A stretch of 64,000 bases of DNA from Halopseudomonas pelagia CL-AP6 (GCF_000410875.1 NZ_AROI01000003.1:124001-188000), one strand, 5' to 3'. Positions 7,483 through 15,174 are shown, counted from the first letter of the stretch. Notes: generated by a model not told the origin, from the sequence alone. A program made the numbers and translations.

Positions 7483-7575
7483 GCCTAACGCTCCGCTTTG
7501 TGGCGGTTTTGTAGCCGCGAAGCGGCGGAAAAGCGGCCCCAGCCCCAAAGGGGCAACAACCGCCGTTTGTTATAT
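7483..7575 (-). other. attC site 4 (behind the GNAT gene)
   Basis: GCCTAAC (7483-7489) and GTTATAT (7569-7575) enclose 93 bases with an imperfect palindrome around GCCGCGAAGCGGC and CCCCAAAGGGGC. It follows the acetyltransferase stop codon. Confidence 0.75.
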
Positions 7576-7601
7576 GCTCACTGGTCTCCGGTGGGTCACT
7601 T

Positions 7602-8108
7602 TCAATCGATGGGAGCTAATTCCTCTTGGTACACTCTCATGCCTCGCGCTACGTAATTAGCCAGTGCGCTTGGATGGTCAAATGTACAAGTGTGGACCCA
7701 TACTCTTTGTGTACCGGACCACCCCCAGGCAGACTTGATTGCATGGCTTAACAGCGCTCCACCGAACCCCTTGCCGATAGCTCCGGGGGCCAGCCCAAAG
7801 TATCGAATCTCGGTGTTATCTCCATCTGGCCTGTACAGCTCATAATATCCAGCGATGCTCCCAAGATGATATGCAACCCAAGTGCGGTGTTGATCGCTTT
7901 CTACCAGCGCTCGCCATTGATCGCTGCTCCAATGGTCTAAATCTCCCCATTCCCAATCAGTGCCAACAAGCTCATATAAAAATCGGTTGAATTGGTACTG
8001 TGGCTCCTCACACTCCACAACCGTCAATTGATCAGGAAGCGGCTTGAAGTTCAGTTCTTTGGGTGACTTCATCTCTAGAAAGAAAGTTGTGTAATGGCTT
8101 TCAGTCAC
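7602..8108 (-). CDS. GNAT-family N-acetyltransferase
   Basis: A 168-residue acetyl-CoA dependent acetyltransferase. The acetyl-CoA binding motif A reads GAIGKGFGGALL at 109-120, preceded by strand IRYFGLAP and followed by the VWVHTCTFDHPSALANYVARGM segment of the fold. The substrate (amine, antibiotic or protein) is unknown. The start is a GTG at 8108 with GAGG seven bases upstream. Single-gene cassette with the attC at 7483-7575. Confidence 0.85.
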   Translation of the reverse strand: MTESHYTTFFLEMKSPKELNFKPLPDQLTVVECEEPQYQFNRFLYELVGTDWEWGDLDHWSSDQWRALVESDQHRTWVAYHLGSIAGYYELYRPDGDNTEIRYFGLAPGAIGKGFGGALLSHAIKSAWGWSGTQRVWVHTCTFDHPSALANYVARGMRVYQEELAPID

Positions 8109-8129
8109 TTTATAACCTCACTCGACTGC

Positions 8130-8207
8130 ATATAATGCCCGGCTTACGCGCCGGTTTGAAGCCACGAAGCGGCGGAAAACTGGTCGCTGTGCAGCCGGTT
8201 GTTAAAG
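8130..8207 (-). other. attC site 5 (degenerate, behind the RelE/ParE pair)
   Basis: ATATAAT (8130-8136) and GTTAAAG (8201-8207) bound a 78-base element with inner repeats like those of sites 14 and 15. The first box ends AAT instead of AAC, which changes the conserved crossover base. The toxin stop codon lies inside the second box. Confidence 0.55.
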
Positions 8208-8495
8208 CCTGCCAAGCCAGTACTGAGGACGTCGCCGGTCATGGGCAACAGCCAGAACCTGACAACCATCAGGCTTCTCTCGGTAAACGATGGATAGCGG
8301 GAATCTGTGAAGGGGGGCTCTACGAAGATCTGGCGGCGACTCAACTTGCCAGGCTTTTGGTGACGCACCAAGTAAACTGGCTAGGGCTTCAAATTCTTCT
8401 ATGAAGGCACCACCCAATCCCGGAACTTTTGACTCGTAATAGCCAACTGATTCCAGGAACTCGGCTTCCGCTGCCGGGTGAAAAGAATAGTTCAT
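8202..8495 (-). CDS. RelE/ParE-family toxin
   Basis: A 97-residue type II toxin. The N-terminus YSFHPAAEAEFLESVGYYESKVPGLG and the C-terminal LHRFPLSIVYREKPDGCQVLAVAHDRRRPQYW are the classic RelE/ParE fold signature; HDRRRPQYW resembles the ParE/RelE C-terminal strand. It would block gyrase or cleave ribosomal mRNA; sequence does not decide which. Its ATG overlaps the antitoxin stop by four bases (ATGA), so the pair is translationally coupled. Confidence 0.88.
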   Translation of the reverse strand: MNYSFHPAAEAEFLESVGYYESKVPGLGGAFIEEFEALASLLGASPKAWQVESPPDLRRAPLHRFPLSIVYREKPDGCQVLAVAHDRRRPQYWLGRL

Positions 8496-8716
8496 TTGAT
8501 CAGGGCTTTAGCCTTCCTCATGACATCCTCACCGGACACAGCCTGAACTGAGCCATTGTCGAGCTCTTCACCTCTACGTCGGGCCTCAAGCAACCAATCG
8601 GACCTGAGCTCTTCTTGTGACGGAGATTCAAGACTCAAAACCAGTCGCTGGATCAACTGGGCTCGTTCCTCTCTCGGAAGGTGGAGCGCCTCGTCTTCAA
8701 TTTTCTGGAGATTCAT
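8492..8716 (-). CDS. Addiction-module antitoxin (TIGR02574 family)
   Basis: A 74-residue antitoxin starting at the ATG at 8716 (MNLQKIEDEALHLP), with AGAGG upstream. LPREERAQLIQRLVLSLE and the conserved DWLLEARRRGEELDNG stretch are typical of the addiction module component family that pairs with RelE/ParE toxins. It lies directly upstream of and overlaps the toxin gene. Both form one cassette. Such modules stabilise integron arrays against loss. Confidence 0.88.
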   Translation of the reverse strand: MNLQKIEDEALHLPREERAQLIQRLVLSLESPSQEELRSDWLLEARRRGEELDNGSVQAVSGEDVMRKAKALIK

Positions 8717-8791
8717 GGAAGAGACCTCTCGTTCGCGTATCACGCAATTTTGACACGGATGGGCGCCGCGTGCCACGGCTCGGTTTTTTCG

Positions 8792-8851
8792 CTTTAACGC
8801 CCGCCATCAGCCGCGCGAGGTACGAGCGTCGGCTGCATGGCATTGTTATAG
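8792..8851 (-). other. attC site 6 (behind the AraC/MGMT gene)
   Basis: CTTTAAC (8792-8798) and GTTATAG (8845-8851) enclose 60 bases with CAGCCG pairing with CGGCTG. The stop codon of the neighbouring gene lies within the second box. Confidence 0.7.
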
Positions 8852-9688
8852 CGCAACCGGCTCATCACGCATTTTTTCCCAGGTTTGCACCATAAGCTTC
8901 TTGGTTGGTCCCCAGCGGTAACCCCCCAGCGCGCCACTCTGCTGTATAACCCGGTGGCAGGGAATCAGTAAAGCAACTGGATTTGCTCCAATGGCGTTAC
9001 CAACTGCCCTTGCAGACTTGGGGGCACCGAGTGATTTGGCTACTTCGGCATAGCTGGCCACAGCGCCCGTTGGTATTTTCAGCAGAGCTCGCCACACAGC
9101 GATTTGAAAATTGGTTCCTGCGACATGGAGCGATAGCGGACCATGCTTAGAAGCAGCATCACTGCTAAAAAATGCATCAATAACATAGCGCGTAGATAGG
9201 AGGCTTTCTCTGATCGAACTGAGCGGCCAAGCGTTATGCAAGCTATCTAGCAACTCTTCCATGCTGTTGAAGTCCATGAACTCTGCCCGGCAAACACCAC
9301 GCCGGGTTACCGCAACAAACATAGGTCCCAGCGGGGTAGCGTGTACACCGTACTCGATATGAACCTGCTTACCTCGACTTTTATACTCGCCTGGTGTGAC
9401 GGCTTCCAGCTGCACAAAGTGATCATGCAACCTTGAACTGCCGCTTAACCCAAGCTCATGTGAGACCTCGAGCAAGGAACGAGAATTCTCCAGCAACACT
9501 TTGCCTCGTTCCAATGTCAGGACCTGTAAAAAGCGCTTCGGCGTAGTACCCGCCCACCGACAAAACAGCCTTTGAAAGTGATACGGACTCAGATGCACAT
9601 GGGCGGCCATCTCTTCAAGGCTGGGCTGATCAATTGCCCGATCAACCAAATAGGCCATAGCGCTTGCGATTCGGTCATAGTCTGACAT
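8846..9688 (-). CDS. AraC-type regulator fused to methylated-DNA-cysteine methyltransferase (Ada-like, lacks N-terminal Ada domain)
   Basis: A 280-residue fusion. Residues 5-105 are an AraC helix-turn-helix pair (SLEEMAAHVHLSPYHFQRLF and a second HTH with VTPGEYK). Residues 110-280 are an O6-alkylguanine-DNA alkyltransferase with the active-site PCHRV at 243-247 (acceptor C244). The N-terminal zinc/phosphotriester domain of true Ada is absent, so methyl-phosphotriester sensing is not expected; O6-alkylguanine repair is. It lies 11 bases behind an SDR gene on the same strand, forming a two-gene cassette. Confidence 0.9.
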   Translation of the reverse strand: MSDYDRIASAMAYLVDRAIDQPSLEEMAAHVHLSPYHFQRLFCRWAGTTPKRFLQVLTLERGKVLLENSRSLLEVSHELGLSGSSRLHDHFVQLEAVTPGEYKSRGKQVHIEYGVHATPLGPMFVAVTRRGVCRAEFMDFNSMEELLDSLHNAWPLSSIRESLLSTRYVIDAFFSSDAASKHGPLSLHVAGTNFQIAVWRALLKIPTGAVASYAEVAKSLGAPKSARAVGNAIGANPVALLIPCHRVIQQSGALGGYRWGPTKKLMVQTWEKMRDEPVAL

Positions 9689-9699
9689 GGCGCGGTCTC

Positions 9700-10464
9700 T
9701 CAGACACGATTTATGGATACACCGCCATCTACCAACATCGCAGAACCAGTTGTGAAACTGGAGGCATCGGATGCTAAGTACAATGCGGATTGAGCAATTT
9801 CATCTGGTGTCGCCATACGCTTGAGAGCATGCAGGTTATGCACAAACGCCAATGCTTCTGGCGTATTGGCAAATTCACGTCCCGCTGGTGTATCAGTACC
9901 ACCGGGCAGAAGGGCATTGACCCGGATATTCTGAGGCCCATGTTCTGACGCCAGCACTTGAGTCAACCCAATAAGACCCGCCTTACTGGCTGCGTAGGCA
10001 GCCATACCGGGCATACCTGCGGTGTAACCAACGAAGGTAGAGGTGAAAATTAACGAACCTCCTTTTCGGGCAGCCATGGCGGGCAGTTGGTACTTTGCGC
10101 CCAAAAATGCGCTGGTTAAGTTGGTCGCAATAACCTGATTCCAGTCCGTTTGCGACATCTCCGGGACAGGGCCCATAGCACCTAGGATAGCCGCATTGTT
10201 GAAAGCGATGTCCAATCCGCCAAAGTGACTTACCGCCTTATCTACCAAAGCTTTGGCAAAAGCCTCATCACCAACGTCGCCCGCTAGTGCCAGTGCCTGC
10301 CCGCCTTCCGCGTTGATTGATTCCGCAAGGTCATCAAGCTCCTTTTGTCGCCTTGCAGCCACCACGACGGCAGCACCTTCTTTCGCAAAAAGCTTCGCAG
10401 TTGCGTAGCCAATACCGGTGCTGGCGCCAGTAACGATAGCAACTTTGTTTGCAAGTATAGTCAT
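9700..10464 (-). CDS. Short-chain dehydrogenase/reductase (SDR)
   Basis: A 254-residue classical SDR. TGASTGIG (12-19) binds the dinucleotide, NNA is at 89-91, and the catalytic Y157 and K161 lie in YAASK, with the preceding serine near 142. The residue pattern after the second strand (AARRQ) suggests NADP preference, which is an inference. The ATG at 10464 follows a strong AGGAGG; an in-frame TTG one codon earlier is unlikely. It is the first gene of a cassette and is probably co-transcribed with the AraC/MGMT gene. Substrate unknown. Confidence 0.9.
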   Translation of the reverse strand: MTILANKVAIVTGASTGIGYATAKLFAKEGAAVVVAARRQKELDDLAESINAEGGQALALAGDVGDEAFAKALVDKAVSHFGGLDIAFNNAAILGAMGPVPEMSQTDWNQVIATNLTSAFLGAKYQLPAMAARKGGSLIFTSTFVGYTAGMPGMAAYAASKAGLIGLTQVLASEHGPQNIRVNALLPGGTDTPAGREFANTPEALAFVHNLHALKRMATPDEIAQSALYLASDASSFTTGSAMLVDGGVSINRV

Positions 10465-10576
10465 CAATCATTCCTCCTAGCTCTGCTCACTATAAAAGGG
10501 CACATGCCCGAACAGGGGCTATATTAGGAGGACAAACGACTACCGCCGACCCGAATCTTGCTGTACTTCAATTGCG

Positions 10577-10664
10577 CTATAACGCTAAAAATAAGCGGCG
10601 ACCCGACAGGGGCGTCCGGTGAACGGCCGCCAGGCCGGGAACGAACTTGATTGATTTGTTAAAT
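10577..10664 (-). other. attC site 7 (behind the first GFA gene)
   Basis: CTATAAC (10577-10583) and GTTAAAT (10658-10664), 88 bases. Its inner part (CCGACAGGGGCGTCCGGTG) closely resembles site 13, so the two belong to one attC subtype. It overlaps the end of the GFA gene. Confidence 0.7.
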
Positions 10665-11060
10665 GTCGTCTCGCCATTCTCTATGCTTACATACCCTGTC
10701 GTACTCAAGCCATGGCACATCGTGCGACACCCAAATATGAGCCTCTGGTTTTAAACCGGGATCATCGTCCAGAGTGGCTACCCGAACAATTACGTGTGGC
10801 TGCGCAGGCCTCTCGGCTACCAAATGAGAACCACAGCGTTTGCAAAAATGGCGCAATTTTCCCGGGGAGGATTCGAACGTAGAAATAGAACTCACGCCGC
10901 TGAGCCAACGAAAATTCTCGCGCTTTACTCCTGCAGTGGAGGCAAACGGTGCCGCATGAGCTTTACGACAAGTCTGACAATGACAATGCACAATCGGCAT
11001 ATCCACTGAGTCAATTTCGTAACTTATCTCGCCACACAAACAGCTTCCCTTCAGCCCCAT
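10659..11060 (-). CDS. GFA/CENP-V family zinc protein (first of two)
   Basis: About 133 residues with the GFA fold zinc ligands: SCLCGEISYE near the N-terminus, HCHCQTCRKAHAAPF, and HFCKRCGSHL. The family is named for glutathione-dependent formaldehyde-activating enzyme, but most members have no proven activity. The ATG at 11060 (MGLKGSCLCG) has AGAAGGAG just upstream and is preferred to an in-frame start at 11081. Single-gene cassette. A second GFA cassette lies at 18594-18995 with only moderate similarity, so it is not a recent duplicate. Confidence 0.87.
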   Translation of the reverse strand: MGLKGSCLCGEISYEIDSVDMPIVHCHCQTCRKAHAAPFASTAGVKRENFRWLSGVSSISTFESSPGKLRHFCKRCGSHLVAERPAQPHVIVRVATLDDDPGLKPEAHIWVSHDVPWLEYDRVCKHREWRDDI

Positions 11061-11079
11061 GGGGGATCTCCTTCTGTAC

Positions 11080-11160
11080 ATTTAACGCTCACAATAAACG
11101 GCGCGAGGAACGAGCGTCCGGCGACCGATTCAGGGACCGAGTTTGATGGCCTTGTTATGG
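11080..11160 (-). other. attC site 8 (behind the helix-hairpin-helix pseudogene)
   Basis: ATTTAAC (11080-11086) and GTTATGG (11154-11160), 81 bases, with GGCGCGAGGAACGAGCGTCC in the middle, as in site 6. Confidence 0.72.
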
Positions 11161-11182
11161 GGTGTTACACCGAAAAGACCCA

Positions 11183-11421
11183 TTACAGCCCTTCTTTTGC
11201 CCGAGAAATTGCGGCTTCAATGGCCGCCTTAGCTTGCGGGCTATTTTCCCAGCAAGTTGATCGCAGCATCGAGGCAACCATTTCAGCTATGTCATCCGCT
11301 TGATAATTAGCCAAATCAGAAAGCGTATCTATTCCGATTCCCTCAAACCTTTTCACGACGGTAGGCCCCCCACTCCCTTTACAGATAAAAGAGCTTCTCT
11401 TTCCGAGGCCGCAAATGCCAC
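11183..11421 (-). pseudogene. Helix-hairpin-helix protein gene with frameshift in a G tract
   Basis: Two overlapping frames together make one short protein. The first, from a GTG at 11421 with AAGGAGG just upstream, reads MAFAASEREALLSVKGVG. The second continues PTVVKRFEGIGIDTLSDLAN and ends AISRAKEGL at 11183. KGVGPTVVKRFE is a helix-hairpin-helix DNA-binding motif. The frames join at a run of six G near 11366-11371, so one or two bases were gained or lost there, or the assembly is wrong at the homopolymer. Its function is unknown. The IS1182-family insertion begins 25 bases upstream and separates it from the attC to its right. Confidence 0.65.
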
Positions 11422-11438
11422 ACAACCTCCTTGAAACC

Positions 11439-11445
11439 ACATAAC
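11439..11445 (-). other. Left fragment of attC site 9, split by the IS1182-family element
   Basis: ACATAAC at this position is the outer core box of the attC whose remainder lies at 13232-13296. The AAC is repeated at 13229-13231, on the far side of the insertion sequence. Confidence 0.65.
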
Positions 11446-13228
11446 GAGGCTGTAGAAAAACCCATTTCGGGCTAAACCATCAGCCATTTTCCTGTTCATG
11501 TCTGGCCTCGAATCATCAGGGCAGTGTTTGCTCAATTACCAATCGGTAGATGCCATTATCGCTGTAATAGCGCGCCGACAGGCTAAGCACCGCCGTGCAT
11601 CAGCCACATTGCCCATAATTCGCCAGCTTCTCTAGGTTATGCACCAGGCAATACAACTGCCATTGGCCCTGGACCTTTCTGCGGCCACGCAAGCTGAACC
11701 GATTCAGACGTTTGTTGGTGCCGATATTGCCAAACACAGGCTCCACCACCGACATCCTGTGGCTATAAATCGCTTTGCCTTCGGGGCTGTCCACGCGGTG
11801 CTTCATCCAGTCGGTGTAACTGGGTGGCCGCTTGGCTTCAAGCTGGAATGATACTTGTCGTCCGGCGCCCCTGCGGTGCTCTGCTGCCTGCGGGTTATGC
11901 ATGCAGGCTTCGCGCTTGGGGCAGTTGCGGCATTGCAGCAGTCGCCCTTCGAAGTAACCGACTGGGATGCCGTTGTCATTTGCCCGTACGCCTCGGTAGC
12001 TGAGCTGGTGCCCAGCGGGGCAAATGCAGCTCATCTTTATTGGGTCAAACTCAAAAGCACTGGCTGGAAACGTTGTTTTGCGGGTCTGGCCTGCAGGCTT
12101 CTGGTGGAGCTTGCCGTACTTGTCTTTCTGCTCAGCAAAGCGCGGGTCGCGACTGCGGAAGCGGTTATCCGGGATGTAGCCGTTGATCTTCCGGTCGTGC
12201 AGGTACTGCATATTCGCTTCGTTGGCAAAACCCGTGTCAGCAGTAACGACGGTGCCTTGCTGGTAGATGCTTTCGGCGATGCCCAGCTTCTTATAGCGGG
12301 CTTCGACCGTTTCCAGTACCGGTTGTAGGGTGTGGTGCTCCTGGCCTTCGCCAAAGGCTTGGGCATCGATGATGACCTGGTGTTTCCTGTCCACTGTGAC
12401 CACGCCGTTATAACCCTGGAGCGTGCCCTTGCTGGTGGTCATCTTGGCGCTTTCGTTATCGGTGATGTTGCTCTTCACTTCCTTGCGGCGTTTACCCTGG
12501 CCCATCCTTGGACTCTGGGTCTTTAAAAAGCGATCGACCTTTTCCATGGCCTGATCCAGCGAGAGGATCATCTTGCCGTGGCGGATAGCCCGTTCCATCT
12601 CGGCTTCGGTCTCGGCAACATCATGCTGGCGATGCTCGTTCAGGTGGTGGTGTATCAGCTTGCGTAGCTTGTCGCGCTTGGCCTTCAGTTCCTTGAAGGT
12701 GCCTGACCACTCCTTGGCGGCATTGGATGAGGTCTTGCAACCGTCGATGGCAAACAGCTCGTTACCCAACAAACCCTGCTGGTGACAGACCAGCAGCACC
12801 TGCTCAAACACGGCTTCTATGGCTTCTGCATTCTCGCTGACAAAGCTCGCCAGCGTGGTGACGTGCGGGACCGTATCGCAGGACAGTGCCTTGAACAGAA
12901 TGTTGGTTTCGCAGCACCACTGGATCTGGCGGCTGGAGGTAATGCCCTTGGAGTAGGCGAACAGAATGATCTTCAGCAGGATGGCTGGATCGTAGGCCAG
13001 GCGGCCTGTGTCTTCATTACGATAGCGCGGATGAAATACCGACAGATCCAGCTTGTGTTCAATCAGATAATGAACGGCGTACTCGAACGTACCTGGCTGG
13101 AGCTGCTCCTGGTAGTTGATCACCACCATGCTGTGCTGGCTGTAGTCGTAGGGCTTGAAGCGTGGCATGCAACACTCCTTGTTGGGTCTGCCCAAATCCT
13201 AGCAAATCAGGGGTTTTTCTACAGCCTC
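11446..13228 (-). mobile_element. IS1182-family insertion sequence inserted in an attC core box
   Basis: The element is 1,783 bases long and ends in perfect 18-base inverted repeats GAGGCTGTAGAAAAACCC (11446-11463 and, inverted, 13211-13228). AAC is present on both sides (11443-11445 and 13229-13231), so a 3-base target duplication is likely. Removing the element and one AAC restores an intact attC with ACATAAC followed by GCCCGCATTTGCGG. It holds one transposase gene and looks complete. Confidence 0.9.
11600..13168 (-). CDS. IS1182-family transposase
   Basis: A 522-residue DDE transposase. The N-terminal DUF772-like domain (MPRFKPYDYSQHSMVVINYQ, YDPAILLKIILFAYSKGI) is followed by FAIDGCKTSSNAAKEWSG containing the first acidic residue, a charged coiled-coil insertion, VVTADTGFANEANMQYL with the second, and a Cys-rich stretch (CICPAGHQL, CRNCPKREACMHNP) before the C-terminal VVEPVFGNIGTNKRLNRFSLRG with the catalytic glutamate. 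I chose the ATG at 13168, which follows AAGGAG; an upstream start at 13195 is less likely. Full length, so the element may be active. Confidence 0.92.
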   Translation of the reverse strand: MPRFKPYDYSQHSMVVINYQEQLQPGTFEYAVHYLIEHKLDLSVFHPRYRNEDTGRLAYDPAILLKIILFAYSKGITSSRQIQWCCETNILFKALSCDTVPHVTTLASFVSENAEAIEAVFEQVLLVCHQQGLLGNELFAIDGCKTSSNAAKEWSGTFKELKAKRDKLRKLIHHHLNEHRQHDVAETEAEMERAIRHGKMILSLDQAMEKVDRFLKTQSPRMGQGKRRKEVKSNITDNESAKMTTSKGTLQGYNGVVTVDRKHQVIIDAQAFGEGQEHHTLQPVLETVEARYKKLGIAESIYQQGTVVTADTGFANEANMQYLHDRKINGYIPDNRFRSRDPRFAEQKDKYGKLHQKPAGQTRKTTFPASAFEFDPIKMSCICPAGHQLSYRGVRANDNGIPVGYFEGRLLQCRNCPKREACMHNPQAAEHRRGAGRQVSFQLEAKRPPSYTDWMKHRVDSPEGKAIYSHRMSVVEPVFGNIGTNKRLNRFSLRGRRKVQGQWQLYCLVHNLEKLANYGQCG

Positions 13229-13231
13229 AAC

Positions 13232-13296
13232 GCCCGCATTTGCGGCTGGTTTGGAGCGCAGCGGAGAACCTGTCCGACAACATGCGCTTGTTAGTG
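13232..13296 (-). other. Main part of attC site 9 (behind the AAA ATPase gene)
   Basis: GCCCGCATTTGCGG through GTTAGTG (13290-13296). Together with 11439-11445 it makes a 72-base attC of the GGAGCGCAGCGGAG subtype. It starts six bases past the ATPase stop codon. Confidence 0.75.
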
Positions 13297-13301
13297 TACG
13301 T

Positions 13302-14654
13302 TTACCTACATAGCTCTATCAGTAACTCAATGGAAGACCTCATCTCTGCTTCGGTAAATACGTTTCCAGAGTTTGGATGGTGTATTGCATTTCTAATATA
13401 TGTTGGTAGTGTCTCGTATGTTGTACGTCCGAACATTGAGCTTTTGTAGTGCCTTGACGAGTCGTATAGTGAGTGAGCTTTAATATAGTCATCACAGGAC
13501 TTAACACTATTTTTCGATTCTTTGTCCTGAAGCCAGCCATATAACTCGATATGATAGTCATTCGAAATAATATCAAATGCAAGATAGTTTGTTTCAGCGC
13601 TTGTAACTGATGGGAGGACTGTCGGAGAGTCTATTTTTTTCGCTCGAACAACTCCGTTTTCTTCTTCGAGAACGACAATTAAATTTTCATCGTTATTTGC
13701 AAGCGCCTCTTTCAGAACGTGGTCTGAATGAGTGGCGAAGAACATTTGAGCTTTAAGTTCATTATCTTTAGTGAATAAATCTTTGTAGTAACCAAGTATT
13801 CTCTGCTGCCATTTAGGATGCATGCTAAGCTCAGGCTCATCAACAAGAATGGCGGAGCCATTCAATATATTACTATTGCGCAACAAATATATACCACGGA
13901 ATACTATTTGTTTTTCCCCTGTACTTAGCTTATCTACAGGTATAGAAGATCCGTTTTTCGAAAATGTAATAGTTTTCTCATCATTAATGTCAGTTACTTT
14001 TTCGTATGCTAACCTATCAAAGAAGTTGTCAAAAGCATTTTTGAATCTGTATAAGTTGGACTCCGGGTAAAATTCATCCCATGGTCTCGGCGAGCCACCT
14101 AAAGTTTTATTTATTTCAGCATACAAATTATTGTCTTGATTAACCACGTCAACCACTAGCTGCTTTAAAGAAGTGAAATCATCACTACCATCAACATCAT
14201 ATTTCTCTTTGTCTAGCGAGCTGGTAGTGGTAGTAGTAATTTTTTTTGTTTTGTAATCAGCTCTTGCCTTGGAGTAAACGCACCCGTAATATCTCAAATC
14301 GTTAATATTTGAGTCCATTTTTACTCTATTATTGTTCCTATCCTCACGAATTTTTATTATTGCTTGGCTTTCATCAATCAAATCAAAAAAGGTTTTATGA
14401 GTAGTTCCATCAGAGGGATGAACAGCCTTGAAAACTTTACCTTCATCAGTAACATAATTGATGAACTCGAAATACTCGAAAGAACCAGCATTTAAGAAAT
14501 CACTCAGAACCTCTAATAATGTTGACTTTCCAGTACCATTCTCACCAGCAAACACAATTGTTTCGTAAGGTTTGTTCGTTGAATAATTGTTAAAATCCAA
14601 CAGTAAATTCCCTAGGATGGGATGGTTTATCAATTTTAGTTGTAAGATTTTCAT
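13302..14654 (-). CDS. AAA-family ATPase with C-terminal HEPN-like motif (candidate anti-phage protein)
   Basis: A 450-residue ABC/SMC-like ATPase of the AAA_21/OLD-like type. Walker A is GENGTGKST (37-45), the ABC signature LSTGEKQ (243-249), Walker B AILVDEP (268-274) followed by ELSMHP, and the switch histidine lies in FATHSDH (about 307-312). After the ATPase core comes a helical domain of about 95 residues with YIRNAIHHPN at 419-428; R421 and H425/H426 fit the RNxxxH pattern of HEPN ribonucleases. Such ATPase-HEPN fusions occur among abortive-infection proteins. The gene is visibly richer in A+T than its neighbours, a sign of recent transfer. It is alone in its cassette, with no methylase or nuclease partner. 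ATPase call firm; HEPN and defence role inferred. Confidence 0.82.
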   Translation of the reverse strand: MKILQLKLINHPILGNLLLDFNNYSTNKPYETIVFAGENGTGKSTLLEVLSDFLNAGSFEYFEFINYVTDEGKVFKAVHPSDGTTHKTFFDLIDESQAIIKIREDRNNNRVKMDSNINDLRYYGCVYSKARADYKTKKITTTTTSSLDKEKYDVDGSDDFTSLKQLVVDVVNQDNNLYAEINKTLGGSPRPWDEFYPESNLYRFKNAFDNFFDRLAYEKVTDINDEKTITFSKNGSSIPVDKLSTGEKQIVFRGIYLLRNSNILNGSAILVDEPELSMHPKWQQRILGYYKDLFTKDNELKAQMFFATHSDHVLKEALANNDENLIVVLEEENGVVRAKKIDSPTVLPSVTSAETNYLAFDIISNDYHIELYGWLQDKESKNSVKSCDDYIKAHSLYDSSRHYKSSMFGRTTYETLPTYIRNAIHHPNSGNVFTEAEMRSSIELLIELCR

Positions 14655-14676
14655 AGCGTTCGATTACTGCCTTATA

Positions 14677-14784
14677 CACTAACGCCCGCCTCTGCGGCTG
14701 GGATGAACTGGCGGCTTTTTTGCCAGCGCAGCGCCGCAAAAAAGGTGACAGATCGGCACAGTCCGTAGCAGGCACTTGTTATGG
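14677..14784 (-). other. attC site 10 (long, behind a small membrane-protein gene)
   Basis: CACTAAC (14677-14683) and GTTATGG (14778-14784), 108 bases, the longest site in the array, with GGCGGCTTTTTTGCC and GCCGCAAAAAAGG forming an extended arm. Confidence 0.7.
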
Positions 14785-14790
14785 CTCGAA

Positions 14791-15069
14791 CTACTCATCA
14801 CGCTCATAGTCCCACCTATTAACCTTACCCCAGCCTGTGAATACATACGATATTTTAGAGTTTGGACTCTTGTATAAGTAGCTGTATGAGCAATCTTCTT
14901 TCTCGAAGCTCGGGCTACTTAAGTACTTTGCATCTTGATCCTTAGATAAAGTCCGAACAACTCTCTCAGTAGCATACTCTTCACTGAATGAGCATTCTCC
15001 CCACCCTTGAACAAGAAGGGCGATTAGCAAGAGAATCGCCAAAGTTGCGCCGCCGACTACATATTTCAT
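14791..15069 (-). CDS. Small membrane-anchored or secreted protein, unknown function
   Basis: 92 residues. Residues 4-22 (VVGGATLAILLLIALLVQGW) form one hydrophobic segment that could be an anchor or an uncleaved signal. The rest is polar with two cysteines (C26, C60) and repeated tyrosines (SYSYLYKSPNSKISYVF). I do not recognise the family. Single-gene cassette of the attC at 14677-14784. The start at 15069 has only a weak AGG upstream. Confidence 0.55.
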   Translation of the reverse strand: MKYVVGGATLAILLLIALLVQGWGECSFSEEYATERVVRTLSKDQDAKYLSSPSFEKEDCSYSYLYKSPNSKISYVFTGWGKVNRWDYERDE

Positions 15070-15091
15070 TCGGAACCTGTACTTGGCTCAG

Positions 15092-15174
15092 CCATAACGC
15101 CCGCAGCACGCGCGGCTTTGGAATGGAGGCGCAGCCGCAATGGAGAGACGTCGCTGTGACTGCGATTGTTAGCA
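15092..15174 (-). other. attC site 11 (behind the two-gene zinc-ribbon cassette)
   Basis: CCATAAC (15092-15098) and GTTAGCA (15168-15174), 83 bases, with GCGCGGCTTTGGAATGG and GGCGCAGCCGCAATGG arms. The zinc-ribbon stop codon follows at once at 15175. Confidence 0.72.

Noticed and set aside
10498-10509. GGGCA-CA-TGCCC dyad upstream of the SDR gene as an operator
   Set aside because: Short arms and no convincing -35 for the nearby TATAGT; not strong enough to list.
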